The notes: a model not told the origin generated them from the letters alone. A stretch of 64,000 nucleotides of DNA from an uncultured Clostridia bacterium (GCA_948676835.1 CAPOZU010000004.1:62001-126000); one strand, 5' to 3'; counted from the first letter of the stretch, positions 8,138 to 19,695 are shown. Program-made: numbers and translations.

Positions 8138-9907
8138 TTAACTTATCACCTCTTTTTCTTCTTCTGAACATTCTACTCGTGATAAAATATGATTATCTCC
8201 CACAAATATTAAACATTCTCCTCTTTTAAGAGATTTTATTTCTATTTTTTCTTTTTCAGATATATTTGCATATTTTTCTAGCACTAATATATTTTCTTCT
8301 TCAAGTGAAAAAAATGTTTTTATGCTGGAATTGTTTAAAATACTTTTTCCATAGGCTCCTTCATCTAAACTAAACAGATCTGAAACGTCTTGTGTTATTG
8401 CTACAGCACTTCCCCCATATTTACGAATTGTTTTAAATATTTTATATATAAAACTTGCAACAAATTTATTTGATGTAACACCAATAAGCCTCCAAATTTC
8501 GTCTAGGTAAATTGCTTTATTTTTATTTCTATCTCTTTTTATTTTGTCCCAAAATAATTCTGTAAAAATATACATTCCATATTTTAGATTCTCTTCTCCA
8601 AGTTCATATATATCTGCAACAATAATTTTATTTTCAAGCATAATATTAGTATAATTATTTAAAAATTTTAAAGATCCAAATATAAATGGATATAATTTTC
8701 TTTTAAAGAATTGAGTTTTTTCATCTTTTTCTAAACAATTATATAAATCCTCTAAAATTGGCATATCTTTACTCTCTTTAAAAACTTTTATACTATCTTT
8801 TATTTTATATAAAGAATTATCATCAAATGTTATTCCTTTTTCTTCATAAACTTCTATTAATTTTTCTTCTAAAATTGCAACATTTTCTTCGTCTAATTCT
8901 CCAAAAACTAAACTAAAAAAACCTCTAAGCTTTCCAATTTTTGTTGTTAAAAAACCTTTTTCTTCTTCTATACTATCTTCTCTTATATCTAATATATTTA
9001 TAAAAGATTCTGATGTTGGTCCAAATTTTATACATATACCATCAAGGTTTTCACAAATTTTTGTATATTCTCTTTCTGGATCTATAATATATTGATCTAA
9101 TCCATATATTCTATATCTTAAAATCTGCAATTTAGTAAAAAATGATTTTCCAGCACCACTTGTTCCAAATACACACATATTAGCATTTTTATATTTTTCT
9201 TTATTAAATCTATCTATTAAAATCATAGAATTATTATATATATTAGTTCCTATAAAAATCCCTGCTTCATCACAAATACTTGATGATATAAATGGATATG
9301 TTGAAACTAATCCATTTCCTAAAATATTTCTTCTACTTATTCCTTTTATATCTGCATTATTAATCATTAAAGGTAAACATGAAAAAAATATTTGCTCTTC
9401 TCTAAAATTGCCTTTTCTTGTCATCATTCCAGATGCTTGAAGAATTCCTTCTATTTTGTTCAGGTTTCGTTCTAATTCTTTTTCATTTTCTGAAATGATA
9501 TTTATATATGTATAAAGAAAATATAATTCTTCGTTATTGACCTGCATTTCCTTTCTTATATATTTAGCATCATTATATGTGTAAGCTGCAATATCAATAT
9601 CTTGCCTATTATTATTTCCTGATTTTAAATCTACACCTACATTTCCTATAAAGTATGTTAAATCTTTAATTGTTTTATATGTATCTTGTTTTTCATAAAA
9701 AACAGATATATTCATATTTACATTTGTGTTTATTAGATTTTTAAAAATAATGTCACTGTATTCTCTATAATAATCTATTATTAATATACCACTATAAAAT
9801 TTGCCATCTATTTCTAAATATTTTGGATTTTTATTGTTTATATAACTAGGAGCCATTTTATCTTTTATATTTAAAATACCTTCATAAAAACTCTCTATAT
9901 ACATCAC
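8138..9907 (-). CDS. VirB4/TraE-like type IV secretion ATPase (main part)
   Basis: The 589-residue protein carries Walker A GTSGAGKS at 248-255, Walker B AIYLDEIW and the later ITQDVSDL stretch typical of VirB4/TraC ATPases. The N-terminal 240 residues correspond to the middle part of VirB4. These ATPases power assembly of, and transport through, type IV secretion channels at the inner face of the membrane. The expected N-terminal domain is encoded as a separate gene just upstream (9917-10522). A GTG at 9907 and an ATG at 9904 are both possible starts; AAAGGAG lies immediately upstream, unusually close. No relaxase or coupling ATPase is visible in the window. Confidence 0.8.
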   Translation of the reverse strand: MMYIESFYEGILNIKDKMAPSYINNKNPKYLEIDGKFYSGILIIDYYREYSDIIFKNLINTNVNMNISVFYEKQDTYKTIKDLTYFIGNVGVDLKSGNNNRQDIDIAAYTYNDAKYIRKEMQVNNEELYFLYTYINIISENEKELERNLNKIEGILQASGMMTRKGNFREEQIFFSCLPLMINNADIKGISRRNILGNGLVSTYPFISSSICDEAGIFIGTNIYNNSMILIDRFNKEKYKNANMCVFGTSGAGKSFFTKLQILRYRIYGLDQYIIDPEREYTKICENLDGICIKFGPTSESFINILDIREDSIEEEKGFLTTKIGKLRGFFSLVFGELDEENVAILEEKLIEVYEEKGITFDDNSLYKIKDSIKVFKESKDMPILEDLYNCLEKDEKTQFFKRKLYPFIFGSLKFLNNYTNIMLENKIIVADIYELGEENLKYGMYIFTELFWDKIKRDRNKNKAIYLDEIWRLIGVTSNKFVASFIYKIFKTIRKYGGSAVAITQDVSDLFSLDEGAYGKSILNNSSIKTFFSLEEENILVLEKYANISEKEKIEIKSLKRGECLIFVGDNHILSRVECSEEEKEVIS

Positions 9908-9916
9908 TCCTTTTCT

Positions 9917-10522
9917 TTAATAATTATCTTTAGAATTAAAAAAACTTAATAGAATCTCTTCTACTTCTTTCTTTGAATTAATATCATAAATAATATTTCC
10001 ACATCTTGATAAAGAATCTTTTATTTTAAAATAACATTCATTTAAATAATTAATAGCAATATTTTCTAAAATCTTATCATTTTCCTGTTCTTTAGTTTGA
10101 TTTTCTACATTATAGCTTGCAACTATATAAAAGCTTTTTGATGATGATTTATTTTCTTCATTTTTGTTTTTTATAAAATTAATATATTTCTCTATAATTT
10201 CTTTTAATTTTTTATTTTCTTCTTTTTGGGAAATTTCCTTTAGATTTGAAAAATGTTTGGATAAATTTTCTTTTTTACTTTGAATAAGTATTTGAATATT
10301 AAAATCACATGTTTTTAAAAATAATTTGTAAGAATTTAAAATTGCATTTTTTTCTAAGTTAGACTTTAAATCATAATTTATTGGTATTACTTTTATTATT
10401 TTTACATAACTATCTTTTCTAATAATGATACCATTTTCTAACATCCTATCAAAAGGTAACCATTCTTGTGTTGTTTTTTCTTTTTTAATTTTTATTCTCC
10501 TTTCTAAATTTTTGATAAACAA
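9917..10522 (-). CDS. VirB4 N-terminal-domain-like protein (separate gene)
   Basis: The segment EWLPFDRMLENGIIIRKDSY followed by VKIIKVIPINYDLKS resembles the extreme N-terminus of Gram-positive VirB4/TraC ATPases. The rest is charged and helical. It lies nine bases upstream of the VirB4-like ATPase gene, so the usual single protein is apparently made as two. The start is uncertain. The frame opens with a TTG at 10522 that lacks a ribosome binding site. A good AGAAAGGAG site (around 10496-10504) sits inside the frame, seven bases before an ATT at 10489, so a non-canonical ATT start giving about 190 residues is possible. Confidence 0.6.
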   Translation of the reverse strand: MFIKNLERRIKIKKEKTTQEWLPFDRMLENGIIIRKDSYVKIIKVIPINYDLKSNLEKNAILNSYKLFLKTCDFNIQILIQSKKENLSKHFSNLKEISQKEENKKLKEIIEKYINFIKNKNEENKSSSKSFYIVASYNVENQTKEQENDKILENIAINYLNECYFKIKDSLSRCGNIIYDINSKKEVEEILLSFFNSKDNY

Positions 10523-10602
10523 AAAGAACGTGAAAATATTTTTTCACGCCCCTTTAATTGCTAACTATATTACAATATTTATTTTAAAAAGTCAATACAT
10601 TT

Positions 10603-11862
10603 TTATAATCTTTTATCTTCTTCATCTCTTCCTGATAAATCATTATAATATTTTTCACTTCTTCTGTATTCATATTCATTTTTATATATAGCATCTTCAT
10701 TTATTTCTGTTTTGTTTTCATATTTACTTTTATAATTTTTATTTATCTGTCTATCTTCTGGTGTGATCCTATTTGCTTTTATTAATTTAATTATTATATA
10801 AAATGGAAGTATAAAAAAAGCTATTCTCAATCCTATTGATAAAAGAATTAACACACCAAAAAAAATGAGATTAATCATACTTTCTTTATCCATTTTATCT
10901 AAATTTTGAAAAATATATTTAAGTTTTTCAGTATTAATATTAATACCAATATTATTATGAGTTTCTCTTCCAATATTTTCTTCGTCGCTTTCATAAGTAT
11001 TATATACTTTATCCTCACTCTTTTTATATGTTAATAAATCTTCAATATCTTCATTTTCATAAAGAAAATCACAATCTTCTATATAATTTTCTTGTATATA
11101 AACTTTTCTTAAGTTATTAGCTGTTTCAATATTTTTTATATCATATATTGTTTTTATATTATTATCATATAAAGATAATGTTTCTATTTGTGAATTTTCT
11201 GGTAATATTATTTCTTCTAATGTGCCACTTGTTACACATAAATATTCTAAATCCTCATTTTGAGATAAATCTAAGTTTCTTAATTTATTTCCTCCAAAAG
11301 ATAAATATATTAATTCATTACAATTACTTAAATCTAACTCCTGAATTGTGGCATTTTGAGTATTTCCTGCTCCCATCACTAGATACATTAATTTAGGGCA
11401 ATTTTCTACATTTAGTTCTTCTAAATGTGTATAAGTAAGATTTATACTTTGCAATTCTATATTATTGGAAAAGTCTACATGTTTTATATTATTTGCATTT
11501 ACTATTTCAATATTTTTTAATTTTGTATTTTGGGAGATATCTATATCATAAATATCAGAATAATATACACTAAAATTTTCCAAATTAATTAACTTTTCTA
11601 ATCCCTTCAAGTCATATATTTTATTATCTATATCACCACAGAATAAAGTTTTTACACTTTTTAATTCATCCTCTGTAACAACATAATTAATATTTCTGTC
11701 ATTTATATTATTGTAATTTGTATTGTTTAAAGTATCTATTATTGATTGATAAAATAACTCATCTACAAAGTCTTTATTCCCTGGTGTTGCTTCTACTTTT
11801 GTTATAAATATTAAAATTAAAAACATTGTTAATAAAAAAATTTTTAAAATTTTATTTTTCAT
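10603..11862 (-). CDS. Leucine-rich-repeat membrane protein
   Basis: This is a 419-residue protein with an N-terminal signal-like segment (KIFLLTMFLILIFITKVEA) and an extracellular region of irregular leucine-rich repeats (LEKLINLENFSVYYSDI, LRNLDLSQNEDLEYL and similar, about residues 80-260). One or two membrane helices follow near residues 330-365 (MINLIFFGVLILLSIG, FFILPFYIIIKLIK), and the tail is charged and cytoplasmic. LRR proteins usually bind other proteins or surfaces. It lies 80 bases upstream of the VirB4 N-terminal gene on the same strand, so it may be a surface component of the same system. The ribosome binding site AAAGGGG precedes the ATG. Confidence 0.7.
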   Translation of the reverse strand: MKNKILKIFLLTMFLILIFITKVEATPGNKDFVDELFYQSIIDTLNNTNYNNINDRNINYVVTEDELKSVKTLFCGDIDNKIYDLKGLEKLINLENFSVYYSDIYDIDISQNTKLKNIEIVNANNIKHVDFSNNIELQSINLTYTHLEELNVENCPKLMYLVMGAGNTQNATIQELDLSNCNELIYLSFGGNKLRNLDLSQNEDLEYLCVTSGTLEEIILPENSQIETLSLYDNNIKTIYDIKNIETANNLRKVYIQENYIEDCDFLYENEDIEDLLTYKKSEDKVYNTYESDEENIGRETHNNIGININTEKLKYIFQNLDKMDKESMINLIFFGVLILLSIGLRIAFFILPFYIIIKLIKANRITPEDRQINKNYKSKYENKTEINEDAIYKNEYEYRRSEKYYNDLSGRDEEDKRL

Positions 11863-12478
11863 TTATTATCCCCTTTTTATAATATTTAAAAATATTATAT
11901 CTATAATTTAAAAATTTGTAAAAATTTCCTATAGTTTTTCTGTATATATTTTTTAAAAAAGTCCATAATACTATTATAAAATTTATATTAGCCTAACTTA
12001 GAGTTCAATTATTGGTGTTTAATTTGTATATATAAAAAAACTCGCGCTTTTTTATATATAGAATTAAATATTAGTAATTGGAGTTCGAGTGAAGATATAA
12101 AATATTGAAATGTACATTTTAGTATTTTATGTTGGAAACAAGGAGTATATTATTTGCTATATTAGCTTAAAAATTTATTATATATCTTTAATTATATATA
12201 TAATAATTAAAATTAGGTTTTTATAGTATATAATATATTTGAAGTCGTGATTGTTCTTTTATTCGTAAAGGTTTATTTTTAGTCCTACATGGATGAAGAT
12301 AGATTTTGAGGGTGGATTAACAATCTAGCAACTGATTAATATATGTGCTTCCTGGCTTTTTTGTATAGTAATATGCAATAGGTCAAAAAAGTATGTATAT
12401 TGGTTTTAGCTGAAAGTTAATATAAGTTTTATCGATGATAAAAATCCCTAAGGAGAATATCCTTAGGGATTTATCATT
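11863..12478. other. AT-rich intergenic region with a long imperfect hairpin
   Basis: No credible gene lies in these 616 bases. The interval 12001-12086 folds back on itself. A perfect 13-bp stem (12027-12039 with 12048-12060) carries a CG-rich loop (CTCGCGC) and is extended outward by imperfectly complementary arms beginning at 12001 and ending near 12086. It may be a degraded foldback element related in style to the 783-1469 block. The remainder shows nothing recognisable apart from the gyrB terminator at its right edge. Confidence 0.6.
12443..12472 (-). terminator. Rho-independent terminator of gyrB
   Basis: A perfect 11-bp stem (AATCCCTAAGG with CCTTAGGGATT, loop of seven) is followed on the minus strand by a short T-rich tract, directly behind the gyrB stop codon. 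Confidence 0.85.
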
Positions 12479-14679
<2,201 letters not shown>

Positions 14680-14699
14680 ATATAAATCCTTTCTAAATT

Positions 14700-15771
14700 T
14701 TATTTTGGGGTACAAATACCATTTTCAACATAAAATTCTGAAAAATCTGTGTCTAATTTTATTTTATCAGTACAAGTAATAATTACTTGATTTCCTTTTA
14801 TATTTTCCAAAAAACTTTTTCTTCTATTTTCATCTAATTCAGACATAAAATCATCTAATAATAATATTGGGGTATCATTAATCTCTTCTTTTACAATATC
14901 TAATTCACATAATTTAAGAGTCAATGTTGCTGTTCTTTGTTGCCCCTGTGAACCAAATATAGAAGCTGGTTTATCATTTATATAAATCATAAAATCATCT
15001 CTATGAACCCCCGTCGCTGTAAAGCCTCTATTAATATCAACTTTTCTTGATTTTTTTAAATTTTCTAAAAATGATTCTTTGTTTTTACTATTAGAAATGT
15101 ATTTTATTTTTATTTCTTCATTTCCACATTTAGTTATCAAATTGTGGAAAACTTCTATTCTTTCCGATATTTTTTCTATATATTTTTTTCTATACTCATA
15201 AATATTATAAGAATATTCTGATAATTGTTCATCCCAAATATCTAACATCTGTGGATTTTTGTTTTCGTATTTTATTTGTCTCAAATAATTATTTCTTTGT
15301 TCTAATGTTTTATTATATAAGTTTAGTAGATGTATATAATTTGGTTTTAATGAACTAATCATCATATCCAAAAATTTTCTTCTTCTTTGTGGTCCATCTT
15401 TTATAATTTCAATATCATCTGGTGTAAATATTACTACATTTATTTTTCCTATAATTTCGCTTACTTTATTTTGTTTTATATCATTTATAAAAAAGGTTTT
15501 TTTATCATTAATATTTGCTCTTATTTTTCCTTCTCTATCAATTTTTTGATATAAAACTTCTATATTAGTATTATTCTCACTAAATTTTATTAAATCTTTA
15601 TCTTTTTTGGCTCTATATGATTTTCCGCAGAGCACACAAAAAAATAGATTCAATTATATTTGTTTTTCCTTGAGCATTATTTCCATATATAATATTTATA
15701 TTTTTATTAAATTCTATTTTTTGCTTTTCATAATTTCTAAAGTTTTCTAATGTTAATTCTTTAATATACAT
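14700..15771 (-). pseudogene. recF: RecF recombination/replication-repair ATPase, interrupted by a one-base frameshift
   Basis: The gene begins with a proper RecF N-terminus at 15771 (MYIKELTLENFRNYEKQ, Walker A GNNAQGKTN), preceded by an AGGAAA ribosome binding site. This frame ends after 52 codons at 15613-15615. The rest of RecF continues in another frame from GKSYRAKKDKDL through HRDDFMIYIN, the signature FGSQGQQRT and the Walker B LLLDDFMSELDENRR. One extra base in the CTGCGGAAAA stretch (minus strand, about 15621-15630) explains the break: removing it restores CALGKSYRA. Without the frameshift the protein would be about 356 residues, a normal RecF length. RecF loads RecA at gaps. A sequencing or assembly error, a true pseudogene and recoding are all possible. 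Confidence 0.85.
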
Positions 15772-15784
15772 TTTCTATTTCCTA

Positions 15785-15991
15785 TTATAATAAAGTCCAA
15801 AGCCAACCTAAAAATGATTTTACAAAAATAATAACAAAAATAGCTAAAACAACACCTAAAACAATTAATTTTATATTTATCTTTTTCCCTGTCTCTTCAA
15901 ATATTTTTTCAGATAAATCATCCATTTTTTGTGTTAATCCAAAAAACAAATCTGTTGCTTTTTCATAAATTTCTTTTAATTTTTCTTCCAT
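15785..15991 (-). CDS. Small single-pass membrane protein between dnaN and recF
   Basis: The protein has 68 residues: a charged helical N-terminal half (MEEKLKEIYEKATDLFF) and one C-terminal membrane helix (LIVLGVVLAIFVIIFVKSFL). It occupies the place where many Firmicutes carry the S4-domain gene yaaA, but the sequence is not S4-like. The AAAGGAG ribosome binding site is good, and the gene is 13 bases before recF, so co-expression with dnaN and recF is likely. I do not recognise the family. Confidence 0.65.
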   Translation of the reverse strand: MEEKLKEIYEKATDLFFGLTQKMDDLSEKIFEETGKKINIKLIVLGVVLAIFVIIFVKSFLGWLWTLL

Positions 15992-16008
15992 TTTTTAGCT
16001 CCTTTGTA

Positions 16009-16040
16009 TTATCCACTTTTTGTTATATTTTTGTGGATAA
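16009..16040. promoter_or_regulatory. Pair of opposed DnaA-box-like sites behind dnaN
   Basis: TTATCCACT lies at 16009-16017 (one mismatch to the consensus box) and the exact inverse consensus TGTGGATAA at 16032-16040, overlapping the dnaN end. They are about one DNA turn and a half apart in opposite orientation. A role in origin function or initiation titration is inferred only. Confidence 0.5.
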
Positions 16041-17156
16041 TTAATCTTTCATTTTTATTGGTAATATCATATATATATAGTCTCCATCTTCTACAGGTTT
16101 TATTATACATGGAGATCTATTTGTTCCAAATTCTATATATACTTCTTCATCATCGATTGCTTTTAGTGCATCTAAGAAAAATCTTGGATTGAATCCAACT
16201 TCTAAGTCTTTTCCTTCTGTATCAACATATATTTCTTCTTTTGCATCTCCAGTTTGATTTGCACAAGAAATTGTTACTTTTCCTAATTCTATATTTATTT
16301 TTACTGGATATTTCTTTTCTTTTTCTATTGAAGATGCAGAAATTAATAAAATTCTTTCAAAACAATTTTGAATATTATTCTTATTTACTTTTACTCTTGT
16401 TTCCCAATTTTTTGGAATAGTATTTGTATAATTTAAAAATTCACCATCTAATAATCTTGTTACTATTTTACAATTTTCCATCTCAAACAATGCTTGATTT
16501 CTTGATATTCCAATTTTTACTGTATCAAAAGAATCTGAAATAATTTTATTTACTTCATTTAATGTTTTTCCTGGAATAACACTACTAAAATCATTTCCAT
16601 TATTTATTAATTCTTTTGTTTTTACTGCCAATCTATAACCATCAACAGCAACAACATTTAATTTATTTTCTTTTACTTCAAATAAACATCCTGTAAAAAT
16701 TGGTCTGTTTTCTTCTTGACTTACAGCAAATATAGTTTTTCTAATCATATTTTTTAATGTTGTTTGCTCTATTTCTATTGAATTATCTACATTTATTTTA
16801 GGTAGTTCTGGAAAATCATCTGGATTCATTGTAGCAAGCTTATATAATGATCCTTCACATTCTATTTCTAATAGATTGTTTTCATTAATAGTAATTTTTA
16901 TTTCTGTAGAAGGTAATCTTTTTATAATTTCACTAAACATTACTGCATTTACAACAGTGTTTCCTTGTTCTTCTACATTTGCTTCTAATATATATTCTAT
17001 TCCTATTTCTAAATCATAAGATGTTAGTTTTAGTTCATTATCATTTGTTTGAAGTAATATTCCTTCTAATATAGGCATTGTTGTTTTTGATGCAACACCA
17101 TTTATTACGGAAGTAATACCTTTTAAGATTTTTTCTTTTTCACAAATAATTTTCAT
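16041..17156 (-). CDS. dnaN: DNA polymerase III beta sliding clamp
   Basis: The 371 residues are the normal clamp length, with three repeating domains. Recognisable parts are the opening MKIICEKEKILKGITSVING, the central SQEENRPIFTGCLFE and VAVDGYRLAVK, and the terminal segment ending YMILPIKM, which forms part of the hydrophobic pocket for clamp-binding partners. It lies in the canonical place beside dnaA, separated by a 320-base intergenic region. AAAGGAG precedes the ATG. Confidence 0.97.
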   Translation of the reverse strand: MKIICEKEKILKGITSVINGVASKTTMPILEGILLQTNDNELKLTSYDLEIGIEYILEANVEEQGNTVVNAVMFSEIIKRLPSTEIKITINENNLLEIECEGSLYKLATMNPDDFPELPKINVDNSIEIEQTTLKNMIRKTIFAVSQEENRPIFTGCLFEVKENKLNVVAVDGYRLAVKTKELINNGNDFSSVIPGKTLNEVNKIISDSFDTVKIGISRNQALFEMENCKIVTRLLDGEFLNYTNTIPKNWETRVKVNKNNIQNCFERILLISASSIEKEKKYPVKINIELGKVTISCANQTGDAKEEIYVDTEGKDLEVGFNPRFFLDALKAIDDEEVYIEFGTNRSPCIIKPVEDGDYIYMILPIKMKD

Positions 17157-17476
17157 TTTTTATCTCCTTTAAATAAATATAATATAAATAGTAGTATTAG
17201 TATTAGGTGTTGTGGATTTGGTGGAAAACTTCTCAAAGTCTTTAATTCCCTAATAAAGAGTATGTGTAAAACCATGTGAATTATTTTGGATTTTTTCCAC
17301 ATTATTAAATATCATTTGTGAATTAAGAGTTATTAACACATTTTGTACAAGATTTTCACAATATATTGTGGAAATCCTTTTTAGCTTTTCCGTAAGAGTT
17401 AAAAGCTCTTCTTTAGTAAAAATATATGTTTGGAAAACACTTTTTTTATTTTTGTTTGTTTTTCCTTAAATTATAA
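17157..17476. promoter_or_regulatory. dnaA-dnaN intergenic region with degenerate DnaA boxes
   Basis: These 320 bases hold no gene. They contain relaxed DnaA-box-like sequences, for example TGTGGATTT (17211-17219), TTTTCCACA (17294-17302) and TGTGGAAAT (17367-17375), in an AT-rich context. No consensus box is present here, unlike upstream of dnaA, so this may be a secondary part of the origin or regulate dnaN. Confidence 0.5.
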
Positions 17477-18823
17477 TTATTTGGCATCTTGGATTATGTT
17501 TTTCACACTTTCCACAATTAATTTTGTGTTTGTTTTTTCTTTTATCTCTTTTTCAATTTTATTTACGGCATGCATAACTGTAGTGTGATCTCTATTTCCA
17601 AAATCTGCACCTATTTTTGGGAATGACATCTGCCCTATTGTTCTACATAAATACATTGCAATTTGTCTTGGATGAGCAATGTCGTTAGATTTTTTTGAAG
17701 ATATTAAATCTTTCTTATCTATATTGAAGTATTTTGCAACTACTTCTTGTATGTAATCTGCAGAAATGACTTTTTCTTTTTGAAGAACTATATCATTAAT
17801 TGATTTTTCTGCCATTTCTATAGTTATTGGACTATGTGTTAATGATGCATAAGCAACTATTTTATTTAATGCACCCTCTAATTCTCGTATATTTGAATCT
17901 ATTTTTGTAGCAATTACAGATAATATATAATCATCAATTATTATTTTATCTGTTTGTACTTTCTTTCTTAATATAGCAAGTCTAGTTTCATAATCTGGCA
18001 TTGAAATATCAGCTAAAATTCCCCATTCAAATCTTGATTTTAGTCTTTCTTCTAAAAGAGGAATATCTCTTGGAGGTTTATCGCTAGAAATAATAATTTG
18101 TTTTCCGTTTTGATGTAATGTATTAAATGTATGGAAAAATTCCTCCTGCCCCATTTTCTTTCCTGCTATAAATTGAATGTCATCTATTAATAATACATCT
18201 ATATTTCTATATTTATTTCTAAATAATTCATTTTTGTAATTAACATCTTTAATTGAATTTATTAATTCATTAATAAATTGTTCTGATGTTACGTATAAAA
18301 CTTTTGTATTAGGATTATTTTGAATAATCTTATTTCCAATTGCATGCATTAAATGTGTTTTTCCAAGACCAACTCCTCCATATATAAATAATGGATTATA
18401 AGAAGTTGCTGGAGCTTCTGAAACAGCAATTGCTGCTGCTTGAGCGAATTTATTATTATTTCCTATTACAAAGTTATCAAAAGTATATTTTGGATTTAAA
18501 AAACTATTGCTATAGTTTTCTGTATTTGAAAAATCAATTGTTTCTTCTTCTTTTTCTTCAATTAAATTTATTTCTGACTTTTCTTTAATTTCTATTTCAC
18601 AATTTTTATTTGTAATAAAATTAAAAGTATTTGAAACTAAATCAAATAATCGTGATTCTATAGCATCTTTTTGCATTTTAGAAAGAGCAATTAAAACAAT
18701 TTTATTATCTTTTATTGATTCGATTTCTAAATTTTTTATCCATGTAGTATAAGAAATTGTTGTCATTTCTTCTTTTAATAGATCTTTAGCTTTTGTAAGT
18801 AAATCATTTTTGTCGGTATACAT
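17477..18823 (-). CDS. dnaA: Chromosomal replication initiator DnaA
   Basis: With the ATG at 18823 the protein has 448 residues. Domain I opens MYTDKNDLLTKAKDLLKEE. The AAA+ core has Walker A GGVGLGKTHLMHAIG and Walker B VLLIDDIQFIAGKK. Domain IV carries the DnaA signature FGNRDHTTVMHA. An upstream in-frame start at 18904 would add 27 residues unlike DnaA and would run through the DnaA boxes, so I prefer 18823, which has AGAAAGGACGG upstream with slightly long spacing. The boxes at 18856-18934 overlap the likely promoter, consistent with autoregulation. Confidence 0.97.
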   Translation of the reverse strand: MYTDKNDLLTKAKDLLKEEMTTISYTTWIKNLEIESIKDNKIVLIALSKMQKDAIESRLFDLVSNTFNFITNKNCEIEIKEKSEINLIEEKEEETIDFSNTENYSNSFLNPKYTFDNFVIGNNNKFAQAAAIAVSEAPATSYNPLFIYGGVGLGKTHLMHAIGNKIIQNNPNTKVLYVTSEQFINELINSIKDVNYKNELFRNKYRNIDVLLIDDIQFIAGKKMGQEEFFHTFNTLHQNGKQIIISSDKPPRDIPLLEERLKSRFEWGILADISMPDYETRLAILRKKVQTDKIIIDDYILSVIATKIDSNIRELEGALNKIVAYASLTHSPITIEMAEKSINDIVLQKEKVISADYIQEVVAKYFNIDKKDLISSKKSNDIAHPRQIAMYLCRTIGQMSFPKIGADFGNRDHTTVMHAVNKIEKEIKEKTNTKLIVESVKNIIQDAK

Positions 18824-19041
18824 TGTTTTAAAAACCGTCCTTTCTATAGTATAATTTATCCACAATGTTGTCCACATTGAATCTTTAAACATCTCTATCC
18901 TCAAGGAATTTTAGTATCAACAATCTGTGGATAACTAAAAAATGTTCTTTTTGTCCATGTAGCCATATAATATCAAAAATAATTTAAAAAAACAAGTAAA
19001 AATTTAAAATACTTGTCATTTACGAAAGTTTTTATTATTAC
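18824..19041. promoter_or_regulatory. Probable oriC/dnaA regulatory region with consensus DnaA boxes
   Basis: Exact consensus boxes are TTATCCACA at 18856-18864 and, inverted, TGTGGATAA at 18926-18934; TTGTCCACA (one mismatch) lies at 18868-18876. They are followed by an A/T-only-like stretch (about 18965-19020) that could serve as an unwinding element. Transcription and gene orientation diverge around this point (dnaA leftward, rpmH rightward), as expected at a bidirectional origin. Confidence 0.7.
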
Positions 19042-19071
19042 TTGACTTTTTAGGAACTTTTAGTGTATAAT
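19042..19071 (+). promoter_or_regulatory. Promoter of rpmH-rnpA operon
   Basis: A TTGACT -35 box (19042-19047) and a TATAAT -10 box (19066-19071) are separated by 18 bases, about 90 bases upstream of rpmH. Confidence 0.7.
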
Positions 19072-19162
19072 TTAAATTACTTTTGGATAAATATTACATG
19101 TTTATTACAAAATTTTTAAATTGTTTAAAATAAAATTATATATAGAAAGTAGGAGGTGCAAA

Positions 19163-19297
19163 ATGAAAAGAACATACCAACCAAAAAAAAGACAAAGAAA
19201 TAAAGTTCATGGATTCAGAAAAAGAATGCAAACAAGAGCTGGAAGAAAAGTTTTAAAAGCAAGAAGAAATAAGGGAAGAAAAAAACTTTCTGCTTAA
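19163..19297 (+). CDS. rpmH: Ribosomal protein bL34
   Basis: The 44-residue, very basic protein starts [19 protein letters not shown] and ends NKGRKKLSA, a textbook bL34. AGGAGG at 19151-19156 precedes the ATG. It is the first gene of the rightward origin operon, with rnpA next, as in nearly all bacteria. Confidence 0.98.
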   Translation: MKRTYQPKKRQRNKVHGFRKRMQTRAGRKVLKARRNKGRKKLSA

Positions 19298-19350
19298 TTT
19301 AAAGAAAGGGCTATTATTGCCCTTTTTCTTGTATAAAGGAAAGATTTAAA

Positions 19351-19695
19351 ATGAAAAAAACAATAATAATTAAAAAAAATTATGAGTTTAAGAACTTATT
19401 TTCAAAAGGTAAATTTTATTATGGCAAATTTATTCATATGTATATTAAAGAAACAAATAAAACATATAATAAATTTGCTATAGCTGTTTCAAGAAAACAG
19501 GGGAAAGCTGTTTCTAGAAATAGAATTAAGAGATTAGTTAGAGAAAATTATAAGATTTTCGAAGAAAATATTAAGTTAGGAACAAGTATTTTAATTGTTA
19601 TAAATAAAGAAAAGGACATTAATGAAATTTCTTATTATGATATAAAAGAAAATTTCGAAAGAACATTGAAAAAAGCAAATGTATGGGTAGACTGA
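19351..19695 (+). CDS. rnpA: Ribonuclease P protein component
   Basis: The 114-residue basic protein has the RnpA hallmark [15 protein letters not shown] (the RNR motif) and the [13 protein letters not shown] strand before it. It binds the RNase P RNA and helps mature tRNA 5' ends. AAAGGAAAG precedes the ATG. The 3' end lies next to the yidD start, implying tight coupling. Confidence 0.97.
   Translation: MKKTIIIKKNYEFKNLFSKGKFYYGKFIHMYIKETNKTYNKFAIAVSRKQGKAVSRNRIKRLVRENYKIFEENIKLGTSILIVINKEKDINEISYYDIKENFERTLKKANVWVD

Noticed and set aside
18824..18904. Longer DnaA start at 18904
   Set aside because: The added residues do not resemble DnaA and would be encoded by the DnaA-box region.
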